64,000 bases of DNA. Source: Halalkalibacter oceani. Its GTDB lineage: Bacteria > Bacillota > Bacilli > Bacillales > Bacillaceae_D. Made by a program: the position numbers and the translations under genes. The stretch is taken from NCBI RefSeq assembly GCF_023715705.1, contig NZ_JAMBOS010000006.1, forward strand, positions 1 through 64,000, written 5' to 3'. The notes beneath the pieces are model-generated. The model was not told where the DNA came from. It worked only from the letters and a program-made list of their open reading frames with translations, and did no database searches. Positions 44,414 to 53,008 of this stretch are shown here, one piece after another. How positions within the stretch are numbered: position 1 is the first letter of the stretch; the number at the start of each line of letters is the position of its first letter.

Positions 44414-45082
44414 ATGAAAGATGAAAAAGCAGTCGTCGTGTTCAGCGGCGGCCAAGATAGCACGACCTGTTTACTATGGGCGTTAAAACAATTTAAAGAA
44501 GTGGCGACCGTCACATTTGATTATGGGCAGCGCCATGCTGATGAGATCAATTGCGCACGGGAAATTGCCGAGGAGCTTGGTGTGTCGTTCCATGTGCTCG
44601 ATATGAAGCTGATTAATCAGCTGTCAGCTAACGCGCTTACCCGCAGCAATATTGAGGTGAAGGAAGGGGAAAATGGCGGCCTGCCATCAACCTTTGTCCC
44701 GGGGAGAAACCATCTTTTCTTATCGTTTGCTGCCGTTTATGCCGATGCGATCGGCGCACGCCATCTGATCACCGGCGTCTGTGAGACCGATTTTAGCGGC
44801 TACCCCGACTGTCGAGACAGTTTTATTAAATCATTGAACGTCACCTTAAACTTGGCGATGGATGCCCAGTTTGTCATCCATACACCGTTAATGTGGCTGA
44901 ATAAAAAAGAAACATGGGCGCTCGCCGATGAGCTTGGCGCGCTTGACTTTGTCAGAGAAAAAACGCTCACTTGCTATGAAGGAATCCGCGGCGATGGCTG
45001 CGGCGAATGTCCGGCCTGCAGGCTGCGTCGCCAGGGACTGGAAAGCTACCTCGCTGACAAGAGCGGAGGTGAGAGCGCATGA
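44414..45082 (+). CDS. queC: 7-cyano-7-deazaguanine synthase
   Basis: 222 residues. Converts 7-carboxy-7-deazaguanine to preQ0. The PP-loop is [14 protein letters not shown] near residue 8; [13 protein letters not shown] is family-specific; the C-terminal zinc site is [22 protein letters not shown] 44414 after AAAGGAGAAATGAG. First gene of queCDEF under the preQ1 riboswitch, overlapping queD by ATGA. Confidence 0.97.
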   Translation: MKDEKAVVVFSGGQDSTTCLLWALKQFKEVATVTFDYGQRHADEINCAREIAEELGVSFHVLDMKLINQLSANALTRSNIEVKEGENGGLPSTFVPGRNHLFLSFAAVYADAIGARHLITGVCETDFSGYPDCRDSFIKSLNVTLNLAMDAQFVIHTPLMWLNKKETWALADELGALDFVREKTLTCYEGIRGDGCGECPACRLRRQGLESYLADKSGGESA

Positions 45083-45504
45083 TCCAGCAGTTTTATCCGC
45101 AGGTACCTCACTCGTATCGTTATGAGCTGAATAAAGATATGCATCTTGCCGCGGCGCATTTCATTCCCGATGAACGGGCCGGTCAGTGCCAGGAGATGCA
45201 CGGGCACACGTATTTTATCAATCTTACCATTGCCGGGGATTCATTGGACGAGCTTGGCTTTCTCGTCAATTTTAAACGGCTGAAGGAAATTGTCCATAAA
45301 CGCTATGACCATACGCTCTTGAACGACCACGAAGAGTATGAAGCGGTCGCGCCAACCACCGAACGGGTTGCCGAGCAAATTTGGAAGGCGGTCCAGCAGG
45401 AGCTTGTGACGCTGCCGAACAAGCCGAACTGCCTGCAGGTCGTCGTGCGAGAAACACCGACGAGCTATGTCGTCTACCGGCCGAAAGCGGAGGAATTGCA
45501 ATGA
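45079..45504 (+). CDS. queD: 6-carboxy-5,6,7,8-tetrahydropterin synthase
   Basis: 141 residues. Second step of the deazaguanine pathway, using dihydroneopterin triphosphate. Zinc His residues in AAAHF and MHGHTYFI, the catalytic Cys in GQCQEMHGH, and the C-terminal Glu in [12 protein letters not shown]. It overlaps queC and queE by a few bases, so it is translationally coupled. Confidence 0.96.
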   Translation: MIQQFYPQVPHSYRYELNKDMHLAAAHFIPDERAGQCQEMHGHTYFINLTIAGDSLDELGFLVNFKRLKEIVHKRYDHTLLNDHEEYEAVAPTTERVAEQIWKAVQQELVTLPNKPNCLQVVVRETPTSYVVYRPKAEELQ

Positions 45505-46214
45505 AAATTCCGGTAATGGAACTATTCGGTCCGACGATTCAAGGGGAAGGCATGGTCATCGGTCAAAAAACGATGTTTGTCAGAACAGGTGGCTGTGATT
45601 ATTCCTGCTCGTGGTGTGATTCGAGCTTTACATGGGATGGCAGCGCGCGCAGCACGCTGATGGAGGCGAAAGCGATTGTCGCTGAATTGGAGAAGATCGG
45701 GGGAGAGCGCTTTTCCCACGTGACGATCTCCGGTGGGAATCCGGCCCTCCATAAAGGAATCGGCGAGCTAATTGAGCTTTGTCATCAGCGCGGCTGGAAG
45801 GTCGCCGTCGAAACGCAAGGCTCTATTTGGCAGGACTGGATGCTGGCGATTGATGATGTGACGATTTCACCGAAGCCGCCGAGCTCCGGGATGGAAACGG
45901 ACTTTGCCAAGCTCGATCATTATATCGAACAGCTGACAGCCGCCAACTCAAATGCCAGCTTAAAGGTCGTCGTCTTTGATGAAGCTGACTTCACCTATGC
46001 CGAGCACGTCCACACGCGCTACCCGGCGGTGCCGTTCTTTCTTCAGATCGGCAATGATGATAGTACGACAACCGATGACGAGGCGCTGGTCGCCAAGCTG
46101 CTCTCAAGATTTGAATGGCTGATTGAGCGCACGATTGAATCAAAGAAAATGAATGACGTCAAAGTACTGCCGCAGCTCCATGCCCTGCTTTGGGGCAACA
46201 AGCGCGGCGTGTAA
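45501..46214 (+). CDS. queE: 7-carboxy-7-deazaguanine synthase (radical SAM)
   Basis: 237 residues. Radical SAM enzyme making CDG from carboxy-tetrahydropterin. The cluster motif is [12 protein letters not shown] (CxxxCxxC), followed by [15 protein letters not shown] 45501 overlaps the queD stop. An upstream in-frame start in queD has no support. Confidence 0.95.
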   Translation: MKIPVMELFGPTIQGEGMVIGQKTMFVRTGGCDYSCSWCDSSFTWDGSARSTLMEAKAIVAELEKIGGERFSHVTISGGNPALHKGIGELIELCHQRGWKVAVETQGSIWQDWMLAIDDVTISPKPPSSGMETDFAKLDHYIEQLTAANSNASLKVVVFDEADFTYAEHVHTRYPAVPFFLQIGNDDSTTTDDEALVAKLLSRFEWLIERTIESKKMNDVKVLPQLHALLWGNKRGV

Positions 46215-46231
46215 TCAAGGAGGAACGACAG

Positions 46232-46729
46232 ATGAGTGGTCGAAGTGAACAGGAGTTAGAAGGAGTCAATCTATTAGGCAACCAGGGAACAAGCTATGAA
46301 TTCTCATATAATCCAAAGCTGCTCGAAGCGTTTGAAAACAAACACGCCTACCGCGATTATTTTGTGAAATTCAACTGCCCTGAGTTCACCTCGCTTTGTC
46401 CGAAAACAAATCAGCCGGACTTCGCGACGATTTACATCAGCTACATTCCCGATAAAAAAATGGTCGAAAGCAAGTCGCTGAAGCTTTATTTGTTCAGCTT
46501 CCGAAACCACGGCGATTTCCACGAGGACTGCATGAACATTATCCTCAACGACCTCGTCGAGCTGATGGACCCGCGCTATATCGAAGTGTGGGGCAAATTC
46601 ACGCCACGCGGCGGGATTTCCATTGACCCATATACAAACTACGGCAAGCCCGGCACAAAATACGAAAAAATCGCCGAGCACCGCCTGATGAACCATGACA
46701 TGTATCCGGAGACAGTTGATAATCGGTAA
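46232..46729 (+). CDS. queF: NADPH-dependent 7-cyano-7-deazaguanine reductase
   Basis: 165 residues, single-domain QueF that reduces preQ0 to preQ1. Catalytic Cys in [15 protein letters not shown], with [13 protein letters not shown] and [10 protein letters not shown] further on. ATG 46232 after AAGGAGGAACGAC. Final operon gene, so the operon ends at preQ1, its own riboswitch ligand. Confidence 0.97.
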   Translation: MSGRSEQELEGVNLLGNQGTSYEFSYNPKLLEAFENKHAYRDYFVKFNCPEFTSLCPKTNQPDFATIYISYIPDKKMVESKSLKLYLFSFRNHGDFHEDCMNIILNDLVELMDPRYIEVWGKFTPRGGISIDPYTNYGKPGTKYEKIAEHRLMNHDMYPETVDNR

Positions 46730-47149
46730 AAGGAAGAAAGAGTTCCTTGTAAAAGTATGATTGATAGTGACCAAAATTGAGGGCACCCCAAAAGGTAGAG
46801 AGCCAAAAATCTCCCTTTTGGGGTGTTTTATTATGGCTAAGCAAAGCTTAACTTTTAAGCTTTGCGTTTTGCGAGAGTATCTAAGGGAATGGCACACAAG
46901 TATGAAATAAAGCTCCATCAAAAATTTGAGGGGGATATATATTACGAATAAGTGTTCCTGTTATGTTTATAGGTTATATTTTTACTAATCAAGTGTAAAA
47001 GTTCATATATGGGTACACCTTTAATTATCCCTTAAATAGTATTGTTAGAAATGATGATCTACCTTATTTGTTTATCTCATTGAAAGAATCAAGTAGAATA
47101 GTTATAATACTGTAAATCTCCATATACATTTCCTTAAGAGGTGATGTAT
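46730..47149. other. AT-rich intergenic region with two hairpins
   Basis: Holds the queF terminator (46784-46829) and a GCAAAGCTTAA/TTAAGCTTTGC hairpin (46841-46870). After 46880 base composition becomes clearly AT-rich, with no credible open frames until the small gene at 47150. It may be a foreign insertion. Confidence 0.5.
46784..46829 (+). terminator. queF terminator
   Basis: CACCCCAAAAGG pairs with CCTTTTGGGGTG, followed by TTTTATT. Confidence 0.85.
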
Positions 47150-47356
47150 ATGAGAAAAAGAAAGGGTGGGGGGAAATTGACTACTATTAGACTTAAAGAC
47201 TTAGAAACGAGAGTTAAAAAAAATAATAAGAAGTACAAAAAAGCGATCTCTAGCTTTCAAGAAGAGACTAAGAGTAAAGGCATGATAGCTGGTAGAGTCA
47301 GACCTAAACACCCAACAGAAGCTAAAATATTATCAATGTTTCAAAAAAAGAAATGA
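47150..47356 (+). CDS. Small lysine-rich protein in AT-rich segment
   Basis: 68 residues: RKRKGGGKLTTIRLKDLETR, KKNNKKYKKAIS, and RVRPKHPTEAKILSMF. AAGAGGTG lies six bases before ATG 47150. AT content and codon use differ from both sides, a sign of transfer. No family recognised; the very basic N-terminus suggests nucleic-acid contact. A terminator at 47437-47464 follows. Confidence 0.6.
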   Translation: MRKRKGGGKLTTIRLKDLETRVKKNNKKYKKAISSFQEETKSKGMIAGRVRPKHPTEAKILSMFQKKK

Positions 47357-47436
47357 CTTATGGATATTTCAAAGCTATCTATGAGCTTACTCAACTGATA
47401 GAAAAGAGCAAAATATAATTCTGAAAATGTACTCAA

Positions 47437-47464
47437 ACCTGCTGATAATCGGCAGGTATTTTTA
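47437..47464 (+). terminator. Terminator in AT-rich segment
   Basis: ACCTGC pairs with GCAGGT around TGATAATCG, followed by ATTTTTATG. Confidence 0.65.
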
Positions 47465-47597
47465 TGTTTCTCATACTAAACATAGTTAGGTATAAATAAT
47501 GTTGAATTGATTTTAGAGCTTTTATCGATGGCAATGATTCTTAAGTTATAATAAGATGACGGAGATGTCTGAAATTTTAGAATGGGGTGTTCGATTG

Positions 47598-48080
47598 ATG
47601 CTAGATAAAATCATGAATGATCTTAAAGGATTGTCAGCTGAACAAGTAAAAGAAATTGAGAGAGTCGTCCAGCTCTACAAGCTTCCCTTTGACGCAAAAG
47701 ACGATAAGAGAGCAAGGCTCCATTATTTTGCCAGATTTTTAGGAATTGATTGGGGAGATGATGGAGAGTTATTTATGGAACTGGGTCAGTTTAATGAAAA
47801 TACATACGGCGTGGCGCAGGGAGGGGCGCTTTATACGCTAGCCGATATAAGTATTGGAATGAACATCGTGAATGAACTGAAGGAAGATCAGGAAGTTTAT
47901 ACACTTGAAATGAAAATGAATTTTATCAAAAAAGGTGTAGGCAGCAAAGTATGGGCGAAAACGAAATTTTTACATAAGGGACAAACAACCGTTGTAGCAG
48001 AGTGTCAAATTACCGATGAAAAGGAAAGCCTTGTCGCCCATAGTGTGGGAACGTTCTATATTGTGAACAAGAAAAAGTAA
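47598..48080 (+). CDS. PaaI-type hotdog thioesterase
   Basis: 160 residues from ATG 47598. Hotdog thioesterase motif ENTYGVAQGGALYTLADISI near residue 65-85; LEMKMNFIKKG follows. Acyl-CoA substrates by family. The open frame begins at 47556, but a TATAAT at 47547-47552 would put the transcription start at about 47559, leaving only the later ATG with a GGGGTG site nine bases ahead. Confidence 0.78.
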   Translation: MLDKIMNDLKGLSAEQVKEIERVVQLYKLPFDAKDDKRARLHYFARFLGIDWGDDGELFMELGQFNENTYGVAQGGALYTLADISIGMNIVNELKEDQEVYTLEMKMNFIKKGVGSKVWAKTKFLHKGQTTVVAECQITDEKESLVAHSVGTFYIVNKKK

Positions 48081-48122
48081 CAAAGAGGTTAGGATGAGTT
48101 CGGCAAGAAAAGGAGGGAGAAT

Positions 48123-48584
48123 GTGAAGAAAAGAGTTTGGCTTTTCGCTCTGTTTTTAGTAACAATGATCGGCGGTGCGTATGGCTTCTTGCAGCTAAAT
48201 CCTCCAATAGAGACGGGAACACTTGCTGCGAGCGGCGACACTACTTCAGTAGTTGTTGGTATTGCCAATAACGGCTTTCGTGACGTGGAAATAGTAGAGG
48301 TATTGGTAAATCATGAGGAAAAGCCTTTAAAAACAGGCTTGCAAGTCAGCAATGCTTCGCACGGCTTCATCATAACCGATGATTTTACTGGTGAAGATGC
48401 GGATGAGTATCGCTTTACGGATGTGAACGAGACAGCAATAAAAAGAGCAGCTTCTCTTTCTTCTGCTATAGATGAAATCTATGGGGTTAGTGTGATTCAT
48501 CATGAAGAAGTAAAAACCGTTCATATCAGGTACAGCTATTTTGGAATGATCTTTACGGATACTGTAGATTTTGCAGCATTCTAA
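48123..48584 (+). CDS. Signal-anchored protein of unknown function
   Basis: 153 residues. An N-terminal membrane anchor (VWLFALFLVTMIGGAYGFLQL) and an outer beta-rich domain (TTSVVVGIANNGFRDVEIVEV, KTVHIRYSYFGMIFTDTVDF). Similar stand-alone outer domains occur in bacilli without known roles. GTG 48123 follows AAAAGGAGGGAGAAT. Confidence 0.65.
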   Translation: MKKRVWLFALFLVTMIGGAYGFLQLNPPIETGTLAASGDTTSVVVGIANNGFRDVEIVEVLVNHEEKPLKTGLQVSNASHGFIITDDFTGEDADEYRFTDVNETAIKRAASLSSAIDEIYGVSVIHHEEVKTVHIRYSYFGMIFTDTVDFAAF

Positions 48585-48685
48585 TGAGTTTTCCCGGATG
48601 GAAAATTGAATGTATAATAAAGAATGTAGCTTCTTAGTAAAACTATAACGATTAATTGAAAGAAAAATAAGGGAGAGTGAAGAAC

Positions 48686-49192
48686 ATGTATGCAACGGTC
48701 GAAGCATTTTTGAATGATTGGAAAGAAGAAGCTGATCTGACAATACAGGTGCTGGACAGGCTAACAGACGCCTCGTTAAGCCAGGCAGTGTCTGAGGCAC
48801 AGCCGCGTACACTTGGCGAGATCGCCTGGCATATCGTCCAGAGCGTCAGTGTGTTTTTTAACCAACTTGGCCTGGAACAGGAAATCCCGGCAGTTGAAGA
48901 AAGCTCCGCAGCGGCTATCGTCAACGCTTATAGCAGGACGAACGAATCAGCGATTGCCGAATTTACTAAAAAATGGGCAGGACAGGACAACAAGCTCGTT
49001 GAGGAAGTGAAGCTGTTTGGTTTCATTGATACTACGTATGCTGGTGTGCTTGACAAGCTTGTCCGTCACCAGATTCATCATCGCGGTCAGCTTACGATCC
49101 TGATGCGCCAGGCGGGGCTGGTAGCACCGGGCGTGTATGGACCGAATGAAGAAGAAACAGCCGCAATGAAAGCGGCAAGAGAGCAGTCTTAG
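48686..49192 (+). CDS. DinB/YfiT-like metal-dependent protein
   Basis: 168 residues, DinB-like four-helix bundle. The metal His triad is EIAWHIVQ near residue 52 and RHQIHHRGQ near 131-135. Bacillar members include thiol transferases (BstA-like) and damage-induced proteins. ATG 48686; the GTG nine bases earlier is too close to GGGAGAG. Confidence 0.85.
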   Translation: MYATVEAFLNDWKEEADLTIQVLDRLTDASLSQAVSEAQPRTLGEIAWHIVQSVSVFFNQLGLEQEIPAVEESSAAAIVNAYSRTNESAIAEFTKKWAGQDNKLVEEVKLFGFIDTTYAGVLDKLVRHQIHHRGQLTILMRQAGLVAPGVYGPNEEETAAMKAAREQS

Positions 49193-49273
49193 AAGTTTAG
49201 CGCTTGACAACTACATGCGATTAATTTGACTGGAAAACAGGTGAGTTGTCAGGATAGGACAGCGAGTGAAAAA

Positions 49274-49316
49274 GGAGCGGTCTCAAGCTATGTTGAGAGC
49301 GCTCCTGCTGTTTTCT
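49274..49316. terminator. Bidirectional terminator
   Basis: GGAGC-GTCTCAA pairs with TTGAGA-GCTCC, followed by GCTGTTTTC. It lies between the converging DinB-like and P-type ATPase genes. Confidence 0.65.
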
Positions 49317-49317
49317 T

Positions 49318-51228
49318 TTACCATTTTAACAGCCGCAATCCATTTAAAATCACAAGAATCGTGCTGCCCTCATGGCCGATGACGCCGAGTGGCAAATCTA
49401 ATACTTGCATGAAATTCGAGGCGATTAACAGCGCGACGACACTTAATGAAAAGACAATGTTCTGTTTAATAATCCGGTTCATTTTCTTCGAGCGTTTCAC
49501 CGCTTCGGCCAAGCGCGGCAAATCATTTTTCATTAAGACGACATCGGCGGTTTCAAGGGCGACATCGGTGCCGTCTCCCATCGCGACACCGACATTGGCT
49601 GTCGCCAGAGCGGGGGCGTCATTAATGCCGTCTCCAACCATTGCCACCGTGCCGAATTGCTGCTGCAGCTCTTTAATATGGCTTACCTTCTTTTCCGGCA
49701 GACAGGCTGCTTCATAATGAGTCAATCCGCTTTCAGCGGCGATCGCTTTCGCGGTCTGTTCGCTGTCTCCCGTCAGCATCACCGGCGTAATCCCTTCTTT
49801 TCGCAACGCCTCAATGGCCGCGACAGCTTCAGGACGAATGGTATCCTTTAAAGCGATCACGCCGGCAATTCCCTTGTCATCTTTGATAAAGACGACGGTT
49901 TTCCCTTCGGCCGCCAGGCGCTCTGCCACGTTATGCTGAAATGACGCTGCTTCCTGTTCGCCGACAAAGGCGGCGCTTCCGGCTTTCCACTGTCCGTCAG
50001 CGAACAGTCCCTGGACGCCGTAGCCCGAAATGTCTTCCATTTGCTCCGGCTTCGTTATCCGATCTGCTAATTGAGGCTCGCTGTAGGCGACAATCGCCTG
50101 CGCAAGCGGGTGGTTCGAATATGTTTCAAGAGAAGCGACATGAAAGAAAAAGGAGTCCCGCTGCAGGTCATCACGGATCACGACATCGGTTACTTCCGGA
50201 GTACCGTTCGTTAACGTTCCGGTTTTATCAAAGGCGACCGCTTTAAGATGACCGAGATTTTCGATATGAACGCCGCCTTTAAACAAAATTCCGCGTTTGG
50301 CGCTGCTTGAAATGGCTGACAATGTCGCCGGCATAATGGAAGCGACGAGGGCGCAGGGTGAGGCAACTACCAATAAAATCATCGCCCGGTAAATGGTCTC
50401 TGTCCAGCTCCAGCCAAGCACGTAATGCGGTAAAACCATCATGAGCGCGACGACGAGCAAGACAACTTTTACGTAGGTGCCTTCCATCCGCTCGATAGAA
50501 AGCTGGGAAGGCGATTTTTCGCTCTGAGCCGTTTGCACCATATGAATAATGCGCTGAAACAGTGTTTCGCTCAAAGGCTTCGTTACCTTGACGAGAATCG
50601 TTCCTCGTATATTGACCGTGCCAGCGAAAACGTCATCGCCTGTAGATTTTAACACCGGAATGGCTTCCCCTGTGATCGCAGCTTCATCAAAGGTTGTCTC
50701 TCCGTCAATCAGCTCGCCGTCAGCGGGAACCCGTTCGCCGGCTCTAATAATAATGACATCGTTGACGCGCAGAGAGTCGATGGGGATGCTTGTTTCCATC
50801 CCGTCCTCGTAGCGCACCGCTTTCTCCGGCTGTAAGCTCATTAAAGACGATATTTCTTTCTTGCTTTTGTTCATCGTGTACGTTTCTAATGCTCCGCTTA
50901 ATGAAAAAATTAAAATTAAGATCGCGCCCTCTACCCAATAGCCGATCAACGCTGAGCCAACCGCGGCGATTACCATCAACATTTCCACGTTTAATTTTCG
51001 ATGTTCGAGCGTATCAACGATCCCTTCCTTCGCTTTCGCAAAACCACCAATCCCAAAGGCAAGTATATAAGCAAGCACAGAAAGTCCGGAATGACCATAG
51101 TGTGAAAGAAGCCATCCGATTAAAATAAAGACCCCGGCCAGAAGTGCAAAGATCAGCTCCCAATGTGTTTGAAATTGACTCCATAATTTGAATGGTTTTG
51201 TTGGCTGTTGTGTGTCTGCAAGCATCAT
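49318..51228 (-). CDS. Heavy-metal P-type ATPase (ZosA/PfeT-like)
   Basis: 636 residues. P1B ATPase with ion motif VVASPCALVAS (SPC), phosphorylation site DKTGTLTNG, TGEA and the hinge GDGINDAPAL. There is no N-terminal heavy-metal domain, a feature of the ZosA/PfeT group (Zn or Fe efflux or uptake). Membrane topology of eight helices fits. RBS AAGGAGAG before ATG 51228. A perfect Fur-type 7-1-7 box lies upstream. Confidence 0.88.
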   Translation of the reverse strand: MMLADTQQPTKPFKLWSQFQTHWELIFALLAGVFILIGWLLSHYGHSGLSVLAYILAFGIGGFAKAKEGIVDTLEHRKLNVEMLMVIAAVGSALIGYWVEGAILILIFSLSGALETYTMNKSKKEISSLMSLQPEKAVRYEDGMETSIPIDSLRVNDVIIIRAGERVPADGELIDGETTFDEAAITGEAIPVLKSTGDDVFAGTVNIRGTILVKVTKPLSETLFQRIIHMVQTAQSEKSPSQLSIERMEGTYVKVVLLVVALMMVLPHYVLGWSWTETIYRAMILLVVASPCALVASIMPATLSAISSSAKRGILFKGGVHIENLGHLKAVAFDKTGTLTNGTPEVTDVVIRDDLQRDSFFFHVASLETYSNHPLAQAIVAYSEPQLADRITKPEQMEDISGYGVQGLFADGQWKAGSAAFVGEQEAASFQHNVAERLAAEGKTVVFIKDDKGIAGVIALKDTIRPEAVAAIEALRKEGITPVMLTGDSEQTAKAIAAESGLTHYEAACLPEKKVSHIKELQQQFGTVAMVGDGINDAPALATANVGVAMGDGTDVALETADVVLMKNDLPRLAEAVKRSKKMNRIIKQNIVFSLSVVALLIASNFMQVLDLPLGVIGHEGSTILVILNGLRLLKW

Positions 51229-51363
51229 ATTCTCTCCTTCCGTTATTCTCAATTAGGTGAATAAACAAATTTTAATTGAGAATAAAAATCATTCTTTATA
51301 GCTTGATATTGGACGTTTAAAAGCTTATAAAGCATTATAACATAAATTTTATTTATTTTAACA

Positions 51364-51378
51364 TGATAATTATTATCA
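51364..51378. promoter_or_regulatory. Fur-family operator box
   Basis: TGATAAT-T-ATTATCA is a perfect 7-1-7 inverted repeat matching the B. subtilis Fur core. It lies in the divergent region between the P-type ATPase and carbonic anhydrase genes. PerR and Zur boxes differ at specific positions, so the regulator is probably Fur. Confidence 0.7.
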
Positions 51379-51561
51379 TTAGATAATTGGTTAATAAGCC
51401 TAGTAAGAATGATTATTAATAAGAATTAAACTGAAGGATTAGAGGGCAAAAGAGGAAAGAAATGAAAAAATCAGGAAAGAAGCGGGTTTTTCCTTTTTTT
51501 ATTGGTAAGGATAAGAGGAGTAGCTTTACATTTTTCAGTCTGGAGCAAGGGAAGGAAAGCC

Positions 51562-52323
51562 GTGAAACATCATTTATGGAGACAAGCATGTGCACTTGCC
51601 GCGATCAGTATCATCATAACGGGATTTTCTTCAACCGTTTTCGGTTATCAGGAAAGGCAGCTGCAAAATGAAGATGAACCGGAACATGGATGGGAACTCG
51701 ATTTCACCTTTGGAGCATGTGCCGAGGGTGAGGAACAATCGCCGATTAATCTGGAAGAAGCACTGGCGATTGCGGATGAGGAAGAGGTGTCGGTCCTTTA
51801 TGAACCAAGCCTTTTTACAATTGAAAACACGGGCCATACGATTCGAGCCCTTGCAGTTTCATCAGAAAATAGGATGGAAATCGCCGGAGAGAGCTATCAT
51901 CTGGTTCAGCTTCATTTCCATATTCCCTCCGAACACGAAGTCGAGGGAGAGCAATTTGATATGGAGCTTCATTTCGTCCATGAAAATGCAGCCGGACAGC
52001 TTGCCGTGCTGGGGGTTTTTCTGGAAAAAGGAGAAGCAAGCGCAGAACTGGCCAAGCTCTCGCCGGAGCATCTCCCTGTTAATATGACGGAAATGAGGGA
52101 GATTGACTTGCATCAGCTCCTTCCGCCAAACAAAGAAGGCTTTTATTATGACGGCTCGCTTACAACCCCGCCTTGTACTGAAGGTGTCAAATGGGTCGTG
52201 CTCACCGAACCGATCGGTGTAACAGAAGAACAATTCGCTATGTTCGCCGAGATCTTTCCGGAATATTACCGTGCGGTGCAGCCTTTAAACGACCGGAATG
52301 TTTATAAGATCATCTTAAAATAG
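51562..52323 (+). CDS. Alpha-type carbonic anhydrase, exported
   Basis: 253 residues. Signal peptide (ALAAISIIITGFSSTVFG), then the alpha carbonic anhydrase fold: EEQSPINLEEA, zinc His in HLVQLHFHIPSEH and MELHFVHEN, and SLTTPPCTEGVKW. Hydrates CO2 outside the membrane. GTG 51562 after AAGGGAAGGAAAG; upstream open frame lacks a site. The zinc enzyme lies opposite a metal ATPase and may share its metal control. Confidence 0.9.
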   Translation: MKHHLWRQACALAAISIIITGFSSTVFGYQERQLQNEDEPEHGWELDFTFGACAEGEEQSPINLEEALAIADEEEVSVLYEPSLFTIENTGHTIRALAVSSENRMEIAGESYHLVQLHFHIPSEHEVEGEQFDMELHFVHENAAGQLAVLGVFLEKGEASAELAKLSPEHLPVNMTEMREIDLHQLLPPNKEGFYYDGSLTTPPCTEGVKWVVLTEPIGVTEEQFAMFAEIFPEYYRAVQPLNDRNVYKIILK

Positions 52324-52344
52324 GAGAAGCATTCTCAGCATCGT

Positions 52345-52379
52345 GCCGAATTGGCGGGACGGTGCTGGTTCAATTCGGC
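52345..52379. other. Perfect hairpin between carbonic anhydrase and DUF420 genes
   Basis: GCCGAATTG and CAATTCGGC flank a 17-base loop. No T run follows. It may be a weak terminator or an RNA structure controlling the downstream gene. Confidence 0.35.
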
Positions 52380-52438
52380 GGAGCGGAAAACGGGACGCTT
52401 CAATCCTCAATGAAGGAATAGAAGGGAGGCGACGACAG

Positions 52439-52906
52439 ATGACATCATTTTTACCATTGCTTAGTACGTTTTGTATTGTAATGAGTGCGCTTTTTGTGGC
52501 GCGTGGGTGGTACTTAATCGTCAAGGGAAGAAAAGAAGCCCACGAAAAAACGATGGTAGTCGCAGCTGTGTTTGCGGTGTTGTTTTTTACGATTTATATC
52601 ACGAGAACAATCATGATTGGAAATACTTCCTTTGGTGGGCCGGCCAACTTGAAGCCCTATTACATCACGTTCCTCCTTTTTCACATATCGCTCGCTGTCA
52701 TCGGTGTCACATTTGGAGTAGTGACGATCAGCTATGCGAGGAAGCAGCAATTCAAAAAGCATAAAAGGCTTGGCCGGTGGGCGGCTGTTATTTGGTTTAT
52801 TTCAGCTGTCACAGGGATCACTGTTTATTTTTTGCTTTACGTCATCTGGGAGCCTGGAGCCATTACGAATATGGGGAGGGCGATCCTTGGTCTATGGTTG
52901 ATTTGA
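52439..52906 (+). CDS. DUF420 membrane protein (YozB-like)
   Basis: 155 residues, five transmembrane helices. LLFHISLAVIGVTFGVVTI and HKRLGRWAAVIWFISAVTGI are typical of the DUF420 group (YozB, CtaM-like), implicated in cytochrome oxidase assembly; CtaM itself is related. His residues in the helices could bind copper or heme. ATG 52439 after AAGGGAGGCG. Confidence 0.82.
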   Translation: MTSFLPLLSTFCIVMSALFVARGWYLIVKGRKEAHEKTMVVAAVFAVLFFTIYITRTIMIGNTSFGGPANLKPYYITFLLFHISLAVIGVTFGVVTISYARKQQFKKHKRLGRWAAVIWFISAVTGITVYFLLYVIWEPGAITNMGRAILGLWLI

Positions 52907-53008
52907 GAAGGGGCGCCGACTTTGAGTGTTGGGTGGAAGTCTGAGGCGTTTTTTTTCGTATAAATACCACTTTTAATGGAAAGTTAACGTTAAAGGTGGT
53001 GTAAAGAA

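Noticed and set aside
51462-51671. Open frame MKKSGKKRVFP upstream of carbonic anhydrase
   Set aside because: It overlaps the anhydrase coding start in another frame, with no binding site or similarity.
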